NCBI RefSeq assembly: GCF_015841355.1
Contig: NZ_CP064908.1
Coordinates: 2,170,001-2,234,000, forward strand
Origin: Synechococcus sp. CBW1107
Lineage (GTDB): Bacteria; Cyanobacteriota; Cyanobacteriia; PCC-6307; Cyanobiaceae
Direction: 5' to 3'
DNA: 64,000 nucleotides
In this document: one piece after another, positions 19,101 through 27,669 of the stretch
How positions within the stretch are numbered: the first letter of the stretch is position 1
Layout: every line of letters begins with the position of its first letter
The notes under the pieces: model-generated
Databases searched by the model: none
Told to the model about the DNA's origin: nothing
The model's input: only the letters and a program-made list of their open reading frames with translations
Position numbers and translations under genes: made by a program

Positions 19101-19736
19101 CACCGGGTGATCGGGGGTCAGCCCGCGGCCGCGATGAGCGGCGATCAGCTCCCGGGGGATCAGGGCCCGCAGCAGGTCGTCATCGATCAGCTCCACCGTC
19201 TGGAGCTCATGGGAGGTGCGGAAGCCGTCGAAGAAGTGCACCACCGGCAGGCGGCTGCGCAGGCTGGCCAGGCTGGCGATCGCGGCGAAATCGCCGGTTT
19301 CCTGCACCGAGGCGGAACAGAGCAGTGCGCAGCCCGTGCCGCGCACGGCCATCACATCGCCGTGGTCGCCGAAGATCGAGAGGGCCTGTCCCGCGATGGC
19401 GCGGGACGCCACATGCACCACCGTGGCGGTGAGTTCACCCGCGATCTTGTAGAGGTTGGGCAGCATCAGCAGCAACCCCTGCGACGCGGTGAAGGTGGTG
19501 GTGAGCGCACCGGCCTGCAAGGCGCCGTGCAACACACCCGCGGCCCCGCCCTCGCTCTGCATCTCCACCACCCGGGGCACCGTGCCCCAGAGGTTCGGCC
19601 GGCCCAAGGCGGCCCAGGCATCGGCCCATTCCCCCATCGGCGAGGCCGGCGTGATCGGGTAGATCGCCATCACCTCGTTCAGCCGGTAGGCGACACGGGC
19701 CACCGCTTCGTTGCCATCCACGGTCGCCCGGGTCAT
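16113..19736 (-). CDS. nifJ: Pyruvate:ferredoxin (flavodoxin) oxidoreductase
   Basis: A 1207-aa single-chain PFOR: pyruvate + CoA + oxidised ferredoxin to acetyl-CoA + CO2 + reduced ferredoxin. Order: pyrimidine-binding domain (AVARVAYRLNEVMAIYPITP), transketolase-C-like domain, gamma domain (GLGSDGTVGASKATIKII), two [4Fe-4S] ferredoxin motifs ([24 protein letters not shown]), and the TPP/diphosphate domain with its own cluster (GACGGCGETPYIK, ATGCSSIYGG). Usual family length. A Gly/Ala-rich linker lies near residue 420. It sits between hypC and hypD within the hydrogenase operon, which links pyruvate fermentation to hydrogen or NAD(P)H metabolism. The enzyme is normally oxygen-sensitive, though cyanobacterial forms can act in air. 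Confidence 0.97.
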   Translation of the reverse strand: MTRATVDGNEAVARVAYRLNEVMAIYPITPASPMGEWADAWAALGRPNLWGTVPRVVEMQSEGGAAGVLHGALQAGALTTTFTASQGLLLMLPNLYKIAGELTATVVHVASRAIAGQALSIFGDHGDVMAVRGTGCALLCSASVQETGDFAAIASLASLRSRLPVVHFFDGFRTSHELQTVELIDDDLLRALIPRELIAAHRGRGLTPDHPVIRGTSQNPDVAFQAREAANPFHEAAPGLMQEAMDAFAALSGRAYQLFEYHGHPEAERVLVLMGSGCETAHETVDALLAAGERVGVLKVRLYRPFDGTRLLRALPATTRAIAVLDRCKEPGSGGEPLYLDVSNAVREGWTGSPLPRLLGGRYGLASKEFTPPMVRAVFAALERPSTPNPFTVGIDDDVTHRSLPVEDDSGSCGGKAAGGNAAGGGSGAPFAAILYGLGSDGTVGASKATIKIIGEATDLHAQGYFVYDSKKSGAVTVSHLRFGPDPIRSTHLVRQARLVACHHWDFLERFDLLEEALPGATLLLNSPWPAEQVWPRLPRAVQERIVERHLTVLAIEATAIAAELGLGGRINTVMQVAFFAAAGVMPVEQALEAIRGTIRHSYGGKGERVVRSNLAAVDMALSRLRPVPIGAVGTKDHEAPAPTGTDPLAGAPAVVRELIAPQLARRGDRLPVSALPPDGTFPCGTARWEKRNIAESVPVWEADLCVQCGKCVMVCPHAVIRAKVVEPAALADAPEGFVSTPARDPHWSGLSFTLQVAGEDCTGCGLCVEVCPARDRTEPRRKAINMAPQRPLREQLRRHWDYTLSLPSPDRRDLDLRHIRQQQLQEPLFEFSGACGGCGETPYIKLATQLFGDRMVVANATGCSSIYGGNLPTTPWSANGDGRGPAWSNSLFEDNAEFGLGFRVAFDQRRAMAQQLLRELAAGSGAWVPAALAAALIEADQSDEAGLHEQRLRVAELRSLLEPRLATGETPDHHGPQAEAARTLLTLADDLVKRSVWLIGGDGWAYDIGSAGIDHVLASGADVNILVLDTEVYSNTGGQMSKATPLGAVAKFASGGKASAKKDLGLMAMSYGQVYVASVAMGARDEHTLRAFLEAESFPGPSLILAYSHCIAHGIDMAQGMTQQKRAVDSGRWLLYRHDPRRAERGENPLILDSRAPTLPMAEAMASENRFRMLAWSHPDQARTLTRQAQQEARQRWERYERMAEP

Positions 19737-19766
19737 GCGCTCAGCTCCGCCATGGCGATCCCCTCC

Positions 19767-19976
19767 TCACGGTTCGACGATGCTGAGGGCGAAGCCAACG
19801 TGCACCAGCAGCCGGTCGCCCACGACCGCCTCGGGCACGCAGGCCAGGCTCACCTCGCGGCGCACACCCGAGAACTCCACCAGGCCCATGCGCCAGAGGG
19901 CGGGGTCCTCCCCGGGACGATCCGCTGGTCGTCGATCCTCGATCCGGATCAATTCCCCCGCTATGGCCAGACACAT
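19767..19976 (-). CDS. hypC: Hydrogenase maturation chaperone HypC
   Basis: A 69-aa chaperone that carries the Fe(CN)2CO group with HypD and delivers it to the HoxH precursor. It starts MCLAIAGELIRIE; Cys2 is the essential ligand, exposed after Met removal. GLVEFSGVRREVSLACVPEA and DRLLVHVGFALSIVEP follow the family pattern. I use ATG 19976, since longer frames upstream are not HypC-like. It lies 44 bp after hypF and 30 bp before nifJ. The protein is slightly shorter than typical (75-90 aa) at the C-terminus. Confidence 0.93.
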   Translation of the reverse strand: MCLAIAGELIRIEDRRPADRPGEDPALWRMGLVEFSGVRREVSLACVPEAVVGDRLLVHVGFALSIVEP

Positions 19977-20020
19977 CGGACCCTCCATCAGGGTGCGGCC
20001 CCCATGGGCCTGCTCCGGTT

Positions 20021-22438
20021 CTAGCCAGAGCGTCCGAGGCTGACCGCCATCAGCTGACCCAGGGCGAGGCCGCCGTCGTTGCAGGGAATCCGCCTGGGCC
20101 AGAGCGGCTCGATGCCGGCGCGCCGAAGGCCCCCCGCCGCCAGGGTGAGCAGCAGGCGGTTCTGGAAACAGCCGCCACTGAGCAGCAACCGCTCCAGCTT
20201 CAGCCGCACCGCCAGATCCACCAGCGCATCGGCCAGGGCGTGGTGGAAGGCCAGGGCGATGGCCTCCGCCGCCACTCCCCTGCGCTGATCGTCGAGCAGG
20301 TCCTGCAGCAGGGGGTGCCAGTCGAGCAGCCAGGGCCCGCTGCCGTTGCCGTTTCCGTTGCCGCCGCCCGGTGCGGTGTGGGTGCGCAGCACCAACGCGT
20401 AGCGCCTCCGGCCGGCGGTGCCGCCGTGGCTGGCCGCGGCTTCCAGCTTCAGGGCCGCCTGGCCTTCGAAGCTGCAGCGCTGCTGCAGGCCCAGCAGGGA
20501 GGCCACCGCGTCGAAGAGGCGACCCACGCTGGAACACCACGGGCTCTGCAGCCCCTGCTGCAGCATCCGCGAGAGCACCTGCCGCTCCTCGGCGCTGAAT
20601 GCCCCCATGGTGGGTGTGCCGGTGGCCCGAGCCAGCTCTTCCGATCCCCCGGCGGCGAAGAGCAGCCCCAGCGCTGCCCGCCGTGGTTCCCGCAGCGCCC
20701 GCTCCGCCCCCGGCAGGGGAAAGGGCCGCAGGCGGGCCTCGGCCCTGAAGCCGGACTGCTCGAGCCGCAGCACTTCCCCACCCCAGAGGGTGCCGTCACT
20801 CCCTTGCCCGGCCCCGTCCCAGGCCACCCCCACCTCGGGCGGGGCGAGGCCATGCTCCGCCAGGCAGGCCAGCAGGTGGGCGTGGTGGTGCTGCACCCCC
20901 AGCGGTGGCGGGCAGCCGCCGAGGGCCGCGAGCTCCAGTCCGATCCGGTGGGAGCGGTAGCCACGGTGCTGATCGACGACGTAGCCGGCGGGACGGAGGC
21001 CGTGGCGCGCCAGAGCGTCACCGAGGCTGCGGCGGAGGTGGGCTTCGCCTGCGGCGCTGTCGAGATCGCCGAGGTGGGGACCCAGCAGCGCCCGACGGCC
21101 CCAGCCGAAGGCCAGCGCACTCTTGAGCTGCCCACCCATCGCCACCTCCCCGGTGGGCAGCGGCGGCGGCGGATCCACTCCCGGCTCCGCCGCGGAGGGC
21201 AGATCCACGGCGGTGGGCGCGTAGCCGCGGGCATGGCGCAGCAGCATCGGCTCGCCGCAGACCACCTGGGCGATGGAATCATCCACCGGGTTGAGGATCG
21301 GCCGGTCGTGCACCAGGAAGCCATCGGCCAGGTCGGCCAGCTCCTGCAGGGCCCTGGTCTCGTCGTGACAGAGCGGTTCCCCCGAGCGGTTGCCGCTGGT
21401 GGCCACCAGCGGCTCATCGAGCAGCTCCAGCAGCAGCAGGTGCAGCGGGCTGGAGGGGAGCATCACCCCCAGCCAGGGGTTGTCGGGGGCCACGGCGTCG
21501 CACACTCCCGCCTCCCCGCGGCGGCGCAGCAGCACGATCGGCGCCGCCGCTGAGTCGAGCAGCCGGGCTTCGGTCGGGTTCAGGTGGCAGTGGCGCCGCA
21601 CCCAGGCCAGGCCCGGGGCCATCACCGCCAGGGGTTTCTCGGGGCGGCCCTTGCGCCGCCGCAGCCCGGCCACCGCCTCCGGGCAGCGCGCCCGCACCAG
21701 CAGCTGGAAGCCGCCGACGCCCTTGAGGGCGACGGTCCTGTCCGCCATGAGGGCAGCCGCGGCTGCCTGCAGGCAGGGACTGGGCCCCGAGGGATGGGGG
21801 CGGCGGGGGTCGCTGAGCCGCTGGCCGCCGGGACCCCACCAGCTCAGGCGCGGTCCGCAGCGGGGGCAGGCGATCGTCTGGGCATGGCAGCGGCGATCGC
21901 TCGGATCGTCGTACTCGGCCTGGCAGGCGGGGCAGAGCGGGAACGCCGCCAGGCCGGTGCGGACCCGGTCGAAGGGCAACGTCCCCATCAGGCTGTAGCG
22001 GGGACCGCAGTGGACGCAGCTGATCAGGGCGTAGCCGCAGCGGCGGTTAGCGGGATCGCGGAGCTCGGCGCGGCAGGACGGGCAGGGGGCCAGATCCGGC
22101 TGGATCAGGGCCCAGCGCACGGAGGTGTCCGCCCTCCCGCTCCCGTGGGCCTCCTCCATGGGCGCCTCCTGGATTTCGAAGCCGGTTTCTGCCGCCTCGA
22201 GCGGGCGCTGGTGACGGCGGATCCGATCGAGGCGGCTGTGGGGAGGACGCTGCCGCCGCAGCCGCTGCAGCAGGGTGTCGATCGCCGGCGCAGGCCCCTG
22301 CAGCTCCAGCAGCACGCCGGCACCGGTGTTGCGCACCCAGCCCGTGAGCTCCAGCTCCCGCGCCAGCCGGAGCACGAGCGGCCGGAAGCCCACCCCCTGC
22401 ACCAGCCCCTCGATCTCCAGCCGCAGGCGGCAGATCAC
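20021..22438 (-). CDS. hypF: Carbamoyltransferase HypF
   Basis: An 805-aa maturation enzyme that turns carbamoyl phosphate into the carbamoyl group handed to HypE. Domains in order: acylphosphatase-like (about 1-95, with VQGVGFRPLVLRLA), zinc fingers (CPSCRAEL, CVHCGPRYS, CPACQAEY, CPRCGPRLS), a YrdC/Sua5-like nucleotide domain (VALKGVGGFQLLVRA, then RKGRPEKPLAVM), and a Kae1-like carbamoyltransferase domain with VQHHHAHLLACLAEHG, GVAWDGAGQGSDGTLWGGE and LLLSGGCFQNRLLLTLA. Full length. It overlaps hypB by 4 bp. Confidence 0.97.
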   Translation of the reverse strand: MICRLRLEIEGLVQGVGFRPLVLRLARELELTGWVRNTGAGVLLELQGPAPAIDTLLQRLRRQRPPHSRLDRIRRHQRPLEAAETGFEIQEAPMEEAHGSGRADTSVRWALIQPDLAPCPSCRAELRDPANRRCGYALISCVHCGPRYSLMGTLPFDRVRTGLAAFPLCPACQAEYDDPSDRRCHAQTIACPRCGPRLSWWGPGGQRLSDPRRPHPSGPSPCLQAAAAALMADRTVALKGVGGFQLLVRARCPEAVAGLRRRKGRPEKPLAVMAPGLAWVRRHCHLNPTEARLLDSAAAPIVLLRRRGEAGVCDAVAPDNPWLGVMLPSSPLHLLLLELLDEPLVATSGNRSGEPLCHDETRALQELADLADGFLVHDRPILNPVDDSIAQVVCGEPMLLRHARGYAPTAVDLPSAAEPGVDPPPPLPTGEVAMGGQLKSALAFGWGRRALLGPHLGDLDSAAGEAHLRRSLGDALARHGLRPAGYVVDQHRGYRSHRIGLELAALGGCPPPLGVQHHHAHLLACLAEHGLAPPEVGVAWDGAGQGSDGTLWGGEVLRLEQSGFRAEARLRPFPLPGAERALREPRRAALGLLFAAGGSEELARATGTPTMGAFSAEERQVLSRMLQQGLQSPWCSSVGRLFDAVASLLGLQQRCSFEGQAALKLEAAASHGGTAGRRRYALVLRTHTAPGGGNGNGNGSGPWLLDWHPLLQDLLDDQRRGVAAEAIALAFHHALADALVDLAVRLKLERLLLSGGCFQNRLLLTLAAGGLRRAGIEPLWPRRIPCNDGGLALGQLMAVSLGRSG

Positions 22439-23121
22439 ACCGGCGCTCCCAGGCGCTGGTGGCTGAGCCAGTGCAGCAGCGCCTCCATGCCGGCGCCGGT
22501 GCGGGCCGAGAGCTCGAAAATCCTTGCCTGGGGGGCCACCCCGGCCACGTTGGCGAGGGCCGAGGAGCGATCGAAGCCCACGGCGTCGGCCAGGTCAACT
22601 TTGGTGATAACCACCACCTCGGCCGACTGGAACAGGGCCGGGTACTTGAGCGGCTTGTCCTCCCCTTCCGTCACCGAGAGCAGCGCCAGCCGATGCCGTT
22701 CGCCCAGATCGAAGGCGGTGGGGCAGACCAGATTGCCCACGTTCTCGATCAGCAGCAGCTCCATGGCCGTGGTGTCGAGCTGATCGAAGGCCCGAGCCAC
22801 CATCGACGCCTCCAGATGGCAGAGGTCGCCGGTCTGGATCTGAACGGCGCGGGCGCCGGCGGCCCGCAGGCGGCGGGCATCGTTGTCGGTGGCCAGATCA
22901 CCCACGATGACTCCCACCGGGCCGTGGTCCCACTGGCGGGCGAGGCGTTCGAGCAGAGCGGTCTTGCCGGCGCCGGGACCCGAGAGCACGTTCAGCGCCA
23001 GCAGGCCGGCGGCGGCGAACCGCTCCCGGTTGAGCCCGGCGTTGCTGTCGTTCCGCTCCAGCAGGTTGTGGCGCAGCTCGAGGGTGCGGCTGGGCTGACC
23101 GCAGGAGCAGTGGGAGCACAT
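22435..23121 (-). CDS. hypB: Nickel-insertion GTPase HypB
   Basis: A 228-aa SIMIBI GTPase that, with HypA, inserts Ni into the hydrogenase large subunit. It has P-loop GPGAGKTAL, the Ni-site region GDLCHLEA, LLIENVGNLVCP and the NKxD-like TKVDLAD. I place the start at MCSHCSCG (23121), which gives the N-terminal CxxC metal motif; an upstream extension to 23199 is open but not conserved-looking. No His-rich nickel-storage stretch is present. hypA lies 151 bp upstream with nothing recognisable between. Confidence 0.94.
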   Translation of the reverse strand: MCSHCSCGQPSRTLELRHNLLERNDSNAGLNRERFAAAGLLALNVLSGPGAGKTALLERLARQWDHGPVGVIVGDLATDNDARRLRAAGARAVQIQTGDLCHLEASMVARAFDQLDTTAMELLLIENVGNLVCPTAFDLGERHRLALLSVTEGEDKPLKYPALFQSAEVVVITKVDLADAVGFDRSSALANVAGVAPQARIFELSARTGAGMEALLHWLSHQRLGAPV

Positions 23122-23272
23122 GGCGGGGCCGGGGTCGTTGTGCTCAGTCTGGAGAGAAAGAACGCCCGTGACGGATCGCTGAACCCTGGGCTGATCCACG
23201 CCTTCCTGGTCGGCGGTGGGCGTTGAGGAACCGGCAGCCGGGTGGCTGAGGGTCTCGACACCTCCCCTGAGC

Positions 23273-23614
23273 TCAGGACACTTCCAGCCCGATCAGCTCC
23301 AGCTCCCGCCCCGCCAGCACTTCCGCCGCCAGGCAGCCGCAGTGCGGGCAGGCCAGGATCACATCCCCGGGCTCGAATGGCGTCCCGCACGGTCCGCAGC
23401 GGCAGAGGGTGGGCACCACCTCCAGCTCCAGCCGGGCACCGAGGGCCACCTCCTCGGCCATCACCACCTCGAAGGCGAAGCGCAGGGCGTCGGGATCCAC
23501 CCCGCAGAGCCTGCCCAGCCGCAGTCGCAGGCTGTGAATCCGCCGGGCGCCCTCGGCCGCCGCGGCCTCCAGGGCGATCCGGTGCACTTCCTGCATCAGC
23601 GCCAGCTCATGCAT
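23273..23614 (-). CDS. hypA: Nickel/zinc metallochaperone HypA
   Basis: A 113-aa nickel carrier. The N-terminal MHE is the nickel site. A zinc finger is formed by CRCGPCG and, 20 residues later, CPHCGC. The final segment AGRELELIGLEV is typical. It overlaps the hoxW stop by 8 bp, so the maturation genes are read from the same transcript as hoxH and hoxW. Confidence 0.95.
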   Translation of the reverse strand: MHELALMQEVHRIALEAAAAEGARRIHSLRLRLGRLCGVDPDALRFAFEVVMAEEVALGARLELEVVPTLCRCGPCGTPFEPGDVILACPHCGCLAAEVLAGRELELIGLEVS

Positions 23615-24080
23615 GGCCGCGGCCGCACCAGTCCCTCACGGCCGCCAGGGCCGCGGGCAGCAGGGCGGCGGTGGCGGCCGTGAGCTCCGTGCCCACCCCG
23701 CAGCTGTGGGCGCGCACCAGCAGCTGCCAGGCGGGGGGGGTGCTCCCGTAGAGACGGCCGGCCAGCTGCAGCAGGGCGCCGGGGCTGGCGTGGTGGCTCA
23801 GGGGCTGGGAGCCTGGAGCCCCGCACGGCAGCGGCTCCAGGCTCCAGCCGGGGTCGGGACAGGCCCGCTCCAGGGCCGCGTCCACGAACAGCACCCGTGC
23901 GGCTTGCGCCAGTCGCGGCGCCAGCTCGGGGGTGAGCTGGGTGATCGCCACCACCTCGAGCCGGGGCCGGCCCCAGCCCCGCACCCGCTCGGCGATCAGG
24001 AGGCCCACGCCGTCGTCCTGCCTCAGGCCGTTGCCCCAGCCGATCAGCAGGTCCGTGTCTGGGGACGCCCCGCCGCTCAC
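23607..24080 (-). CDS. hoxW: HoxW-type hydrogenase maturation endopeptidase
   Basis: A 157-aa protease that removes the C-terminal peptide of HoxH after nickel insertion. The fold is marked by [21 protein letters not shown] minus its ends (metal-sensing Asp/Glu region), then VLFVDAAL and [21 protein letters not shown] 24080 overlaps the hoxH stop (GTGA), and everything upstream in that frame is antisense-like, so this start is well supported. The C-terminus overlaps hypA by 8 bp. Confidence 0.92.
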   Translation of the reverse strand: MSGGASPDTDLLIGWGNGLRQDDGVGLLIAERVRGWGRPRLEVVAITQLTPELAPRLAQAARVLFVDAALERACPDPGWSLEPLPCGAPGSQPLSHHASPGALLQLAGRLYGSTPPAWQLLVRAHSCGVGTELTAATAALLPAALAAVRDWCGRGHA

Positions 24081-25534
24081 TCCCGCCACCGCTCGCGCAG
24101 CAGCTCCCCGTCGGGGCCGATCAGCTGCACATGCAACGGCATCTGGCCGGCGGCATGGGTGGAGCAGGAGAGGCAGGGATCGAAGCAGCGGATGCCCGCC
24201 TCCACCCGGTTGAGCAGGCCCTCGGCGATCTCCGGCTCGGCGCCCGGGCCCGCCTGGATGAACTGGCGGGCGATCTGGGTGATCGTTCTGTTCATCGCCC
24301 GGTTGTTCTGGCCGGTGGCGATGATCAGGTTGACCGCCTCGATCAGACCCCCCGGGTCGACGCGGTAGTGGTGAAAGAGGGTGCCGCGGGGCGCTTCGCT
24401 CACGCCCACGGCCTCGCGGGCGTTCACGCCGGCGTGGGCGCGCACGTGGGGGTCGCACAGGGCTGGATCGTCGAGCAGCGCCTCGATCGCCTCCAGGGCG
24501 GCGAGGATCTCGATCAGCCGGGCCAGGTGATACAGAAAGGAGCTGGTGACCACCCGGCCGCCGCGCTGGCGCAGCTCCAGCAGTTCCCGGTCGGCCAGCT
24601 CGTGGCCGATGCGCTCGCAGACGTTGAGGCGGGCCAGAGGCCCCACCCGGTAGCTGCCCGCTTCAGGGCCCAGCGGTTTGTAATACGGGAACTTCAGGTA
24701 GGTGGTGGGGTCCACCGCTTCGGCCAGCAGGCCGCCCAGCTGCCCGGCGCCGAGACCATCGGCCGGCAGCTCGTCCGTCACCAGCACGCCCGCGCTGTCG
24801 ATCAGGCGCAGGCGACCGCCGTAGTGCTCCCAGCGGCCGTCGGGTCCCACCAGGGCCAGGAATAAAGAGGGGAAGTCGCCGAACACAGCGGCTTCCGCCG
24901 CCAGCGGCCCATCCAGCAGGCGCTTGAACAGGTCGAGGGCGCCGCGGGTGGTGGCGACGGCCTCGCTCAGCCGCGAGCGGATCCAGTCGCGGTCCTCGGG
25001 CTGCAGCGGGCTGCGCACGCCTCCGGGCACCGCCCAGGCCGGATGGATTTTGCGTCCCCCCAGCCGCTCGATCACCGCCTGGCCGAACTGGCGCAGGCGG
25101 ATGCCGCCGCGGGCCAGTTCGGGATCGGCGGCGATCAGCCCGAACACATTGCGCCGGGCGGGGTCGCTGTCCCAGCCCAGCAGGAAGTCCGGACTGCTGA
25201 GGTGAAAGAAGGAGAGGGCGTGCGACTGGATGATCTGGGCCAGGTTCATCAGCCGCCGCAGCCGCTCGGCCGCCGGCGGAATCGTGACCGCCAGCAGCTG
25301 GTCGCCGGTCTTGGCTGCCGCCAGCAGGTGGCTCACCGGGCAGATGCCGCAGATCCGCGCCGTGATCGCCGCCATCTCGCTGAAGGGCCGCCCGACGCAG
25401 AAAGCCTCGAAGCCGCGGAATTCACCCACATGGAAATGGGCGCCGCTGACGGCGCCGCTGGCCTCGAGATGGATGGAGATTTTGGCGTGGCCTTCGATGC
25501 GGGTGACCGGATCGATCAGGATCGTGCGGGTCAT
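24077..25534 (-). CDS. hoxH: Bidirectional [NiFe]-hydrogenase large subunit
   Basis: A 485-aa catalytic subunit holding the Ni-Fe(CN)2CO centre of the cytoplasmic NAD(P)-linked hydrogenase. Ligand motifs are [10 protein letters not shown] (N-terminal CxxC) and [10 protein letters not shown] (C-terminal CxxC). A C-terminal extension after THA ([10 protein letters not shown] onward, about 24 residues) is the peptide expected to be removed by HoxW. ATG 25534 gives [19 protein letters not shown], the normal start. The divergent Coq4-like gene begins 84 bp away, so hoxH probably has a promoter of its own rather than relying only on hoxE. Confidence 0.97.
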   Translation of the reverse strand: MTRTILIDPVTRIEGHAKISIHLEASGAVSGAHFHVGEFRGFEAFCVGRPFSEMAAITARICGICPVSHLLAAAKTGDQLLAVTIPPAAERLRRLMNLAQIIQSHALSFFHLSSPDFLLGWDSDPARRNVFGLIAADPELARGGIRLRQFGQAVIERLGGRKIHPAWAVPGGVRSPLQPEDRDWIRSRLSEAVATTRGALDLFKRLLDGPLAAEAAVFGDFPSLFLALVGPDGRWEHYGGRLRLIDSAGVLVTDELPADGLGAGQLGGLLAEAVDPTTYLKFPYYKPLGPEAGSYRVGPLARLNVCERIGHELADRELLELRQRGGRVVTSSFLYHLARLIEILAALEAIEALLDDPALCDPHVRAHAGVNAREAVGVSEAPRGTLFHHYRVDPGGLIEAVNLIIATGQNNRAMNRTITQIARQFIQAGPGAEPEIAEGLLNRVEAGIRCFDPCLSCSTHAAGQMPLHVQLIGPDGELLRERWRE

Positions 25535-25618
25535 GGCGGATCAGGCCGTCACCACCAGGCTAGAAGCGCCCCCCGGCCGCGTCTGCCCGTCCAACCGCTG
25601 TTCACGGCGCCTCCATCC

Positions 25619-26392
25619 ATGGGTTTCCGCTACCTCAACACGATCGCCGCCCAGCACAACCTGCAGGATTTTCTCGAACTCGCCGATCTGGCGGTGGGGG
25701 GCGGTAAGGACGCCGGCAACGTGTTCCTGCTCTCCCATCGGCTGAGGGACTCGAATCCGATGAAGTTGTGCACCCGGATTCTGGAGAACGATCCGGCCTC
25801 CGCCGCCCTGATCAAGGAGCGCCGACTCTGTGGCCCCTACGACGTGGACGCTCTGGCCGCCCTGCCCAGGGGCACGCTCGGCCACACCTACGCCACGGTG
25901 CTGAACACCCACGGCTACGACATCAACTTCTTCCCTGAACCGGCTTTCTTCAACAATCTGGAAACCGATGCTGATTATATCAACTACCGAGTATTCGCCA
26001 CCCATGATCTTCACCATATTCTCAGTGGCTACAGCCTCGATAACTACGGGGAGATCGGGGTGATCAGCATCAGCGTGGGCCAGTTCAACCATCCCGGACT
26101 GGGCTTCACCGATCTGGTCTCGCTGATGCTGAGCTGGCTGATGGGCCACACCCCCGCCAGCGAACTCAGCAGCGTTGAGGAGCAGGCCCGCACGGCCAGG
26201 GCCATTCTCAGGCTGATCGTCGATGGGCTCGATACCGGTGCCGCTGCCAAACGGCTCTTTCCGGTGATCTGGGAGGAGCGCATGGACCAGGATCTCGAGG
26301 AGCTGCGCGCCGAACTGGGCATCACGCCGGTGCGCGACGGCGTGCGCAGCTGGTACAGCAACCCCGAGGTGGCCGCTGCTCTGGCGGCCTGA
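25619..26392 (+). CDS. Coq4-family protein inside the hox cluster
   Basis: A 257-aa protein with the exact Coq4 zinc motif HDxxH-x11-E ([17 protein letters not shown], about residues 125-141). Coq4 proteins act in ubiquinone biosynthesis in mitochondria and proteobacteria; cyanobacteria use plastoquinone, and the role of their Coq4 relatives is unknown to me. The gene is opposite to the hox genes. It ends 6 bp before the hoxY stop (convergent) and starts 84 bp from hoxH (divergent), so it splits hoxEFUY from hoxHW. A link between hydrogenase and the quinone pool is a guess. Confidence 0.88.
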   Translation: MGFRYLNTIAAQHNLQDFLELADLAVGGGKDAGNVFLLSHRLRDSNPMKLCTRILENDPASAALIKERRLCGPYDVDALAALPRGTLGHTYATVLNTHGYDINFFPEPAFFNNLETDADYINYRVFATHDLHHILSGYSLDNYGEIGVISISVGQFNHPGLGFTDLVSLMLSWLMGHTPASELSSVEEQARTARAILRLIVDGLDTGAAAKRLFPVIWEERMDQDLEELRAELGITPVRDGVRSWYSNPEVAAALAA

Positions 26393-26398
26393 GCCCCC

Positions 26399-26956
26399 TC
26401 AGCCGAAGCGGATCATCTCCGGACCCTCCATCAGCGGCCGCTCGCCCTGCAGCAGGGCCTCGAGCACGGCGCGGATGCGCCCGGCCGGTGGTGGGCAACC
26501 CGGCAGGAACAGATCCACCGGCACAAGCTCATGGACCGGCAGCACCCGCTCCAGCAGCTCGGGCACCAGGCCCGGAGCGTGGGGCCACTGGGCGCTGCCG
26601 TCGGCCAGGTCCAGGTAGGAGCGGTCCAGCACGGCGGCCGGACCCGCGAGCGGATTGCGCAGGCCGGGCACGTTGGCGGTGATGGCGCAGTCGCCGAAGG
26701 ACACCAGCAGGCGGGTGCGCTGGCGCACCTGGCGGATCAGGGCCAGGTTGTCGCTGTTGCCCACGCCTCCCTCCACCAGGGCCACATCCACAGCCTCGGG
26801 GTAGGTCTTGGTGTCGGAGGCGATCGGCGAGAAGACCATCTCGATGCGCGGTGCCAGCTCGATCAGCCACTCGTCGAGATCCAGGAACGACATGTGGCAG
26901 CCGGAGCAACCCGCCAGCCAGACCGTGGCCAGACGCAGCTTCGCGGGCTGGCTCAT
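26399..26956 (-). CDS. hoxY: Bidirectional hydrogenase small subunit
   Basis: A 185-aa Fe-S subunit that passes electrons between HoxH and the diaphorase. It starts [24 protein letters not shown], with the CxxC pair of the proximal [4Fe-4S] cluster; the other ligands are in [13 protein letters not shown] and [14 protein letters not shown]. There is no Tat signal, as expected for a soluble cytoplasmic enzyme. ATG 26956 overlaps the hoxU stop. Only the proximal cluster can be built, as in other HoxY proteins. Confidence 0.96.
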   Translation of the reverse strand: MSQPAKLRLATVWLAGCSGCHMSFLDLDEWLIELAPRIEMVFSPIASDTKTYPEAVDVALVEGGVGNSDNLALIRQVRQRTRLLVSFGDCAITANVPGLRNPLAGPAAVLDRSYLDLADGSAQWPHAPGLVPELLERVLPVHELVPVDLFLPGCPPPAGRIRAVLEALLQGERPLMEGPEMIRFG

Positions 26957-27669
26957 GGGGCCTCCTGGCGGGCGCGACGGGCCCGCAGCAGGGCCGCCAG
27001 CCGGCTGGGATCCTCGTGCTTCTCCCCCTCGCTGTCGCCCTTGTGGAACAGGGCGCCGGTGGGGCAGACCATGACGCACTTCCCGCAGTCGGTGCAGGCG
27101 TCGACGGCGCCCCAGGGCTGATCCAGTCCGGCGATGATCCGGCAGTGTTCGCCCCGCCAGGCCACGTCCCAGACATGGGCGCCCTCCACCTCGTCGCAGA
27201 CGCGCACGCAGCGGCTGCAGAGGATGCAGCGGTTGTGGTCGAGCCCGAAGCGCTGGTGGGAGAGGTCCACGGGGCGATCGGGGAAGCGGTAGGGCAGGCG
27301 GGAGTGGTCCATGCCCACCTCCACGGCGCGGTCCTGCAGTTCGCAATGGCCGTTGGCCACACACACCGCGCAGACATGGTTGCCCTCGGTGAACAGCAGT
27401 TCGATCACGGTCCGCCGGATCTCCCGGAGACGGGGCGTGGCGGTGTGGACCACCATGCCCTCGCTCACCGGGGTGATGCAGGCCGGCTGCAGCCTGGGGC
27501 TGCCCTCGATCTCCACCAGGCAGAGCCGGCAGGCGGCCACGGGTGAGAGCCCCTCCAGATGGCAGAGGGTGGGGATGGCCACACCGGCGTCGCCGGCGGC
27601 CTCCAGCACCGTGGCGCCGTCGGCGCTGGCCACGTCGCGGCCGTCGATGCGCAGGGTGCGCACGCTCAT
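26953..27669 (-). CDS. hoxU: Hydrogenase diaphorase subunit HoxU
   Basis: A 238-aa electron-transfer subunit related to the N-terminus of NuoG. It has an N-terminal [2Fe-2S] domain ([20 protein letters not shown] and a later Cys), a His/Cys cluster ([17 protein letters not shown]) and two [4Fe-4S] motifs ([28 protein letters not shown]). It overlaps hoxF and hoxY by 4 bp each. Confidence 0.96.
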   Translation of the reverse strand: MSVRTLRIDGRDVASADGATVLEAAGDAGVAIPTLCHLEGLSPVAACRLCLVEIEGSPRLQPACITPVSEGMVVHTATPRLREIRRTVIELLFTEGNHVCAVCVANGHCELQDRAVEVGMDHSRLPYRFPDRPVDLSHQRFGLDHNRCILCSRCVRVCDEVEGAHVWDVAWRGEHCRIIAGLDQPWGAVDACTDCGKCVMVCPTGALFHKGDSEGEKHEDPSRLAALLRARRARQEAP

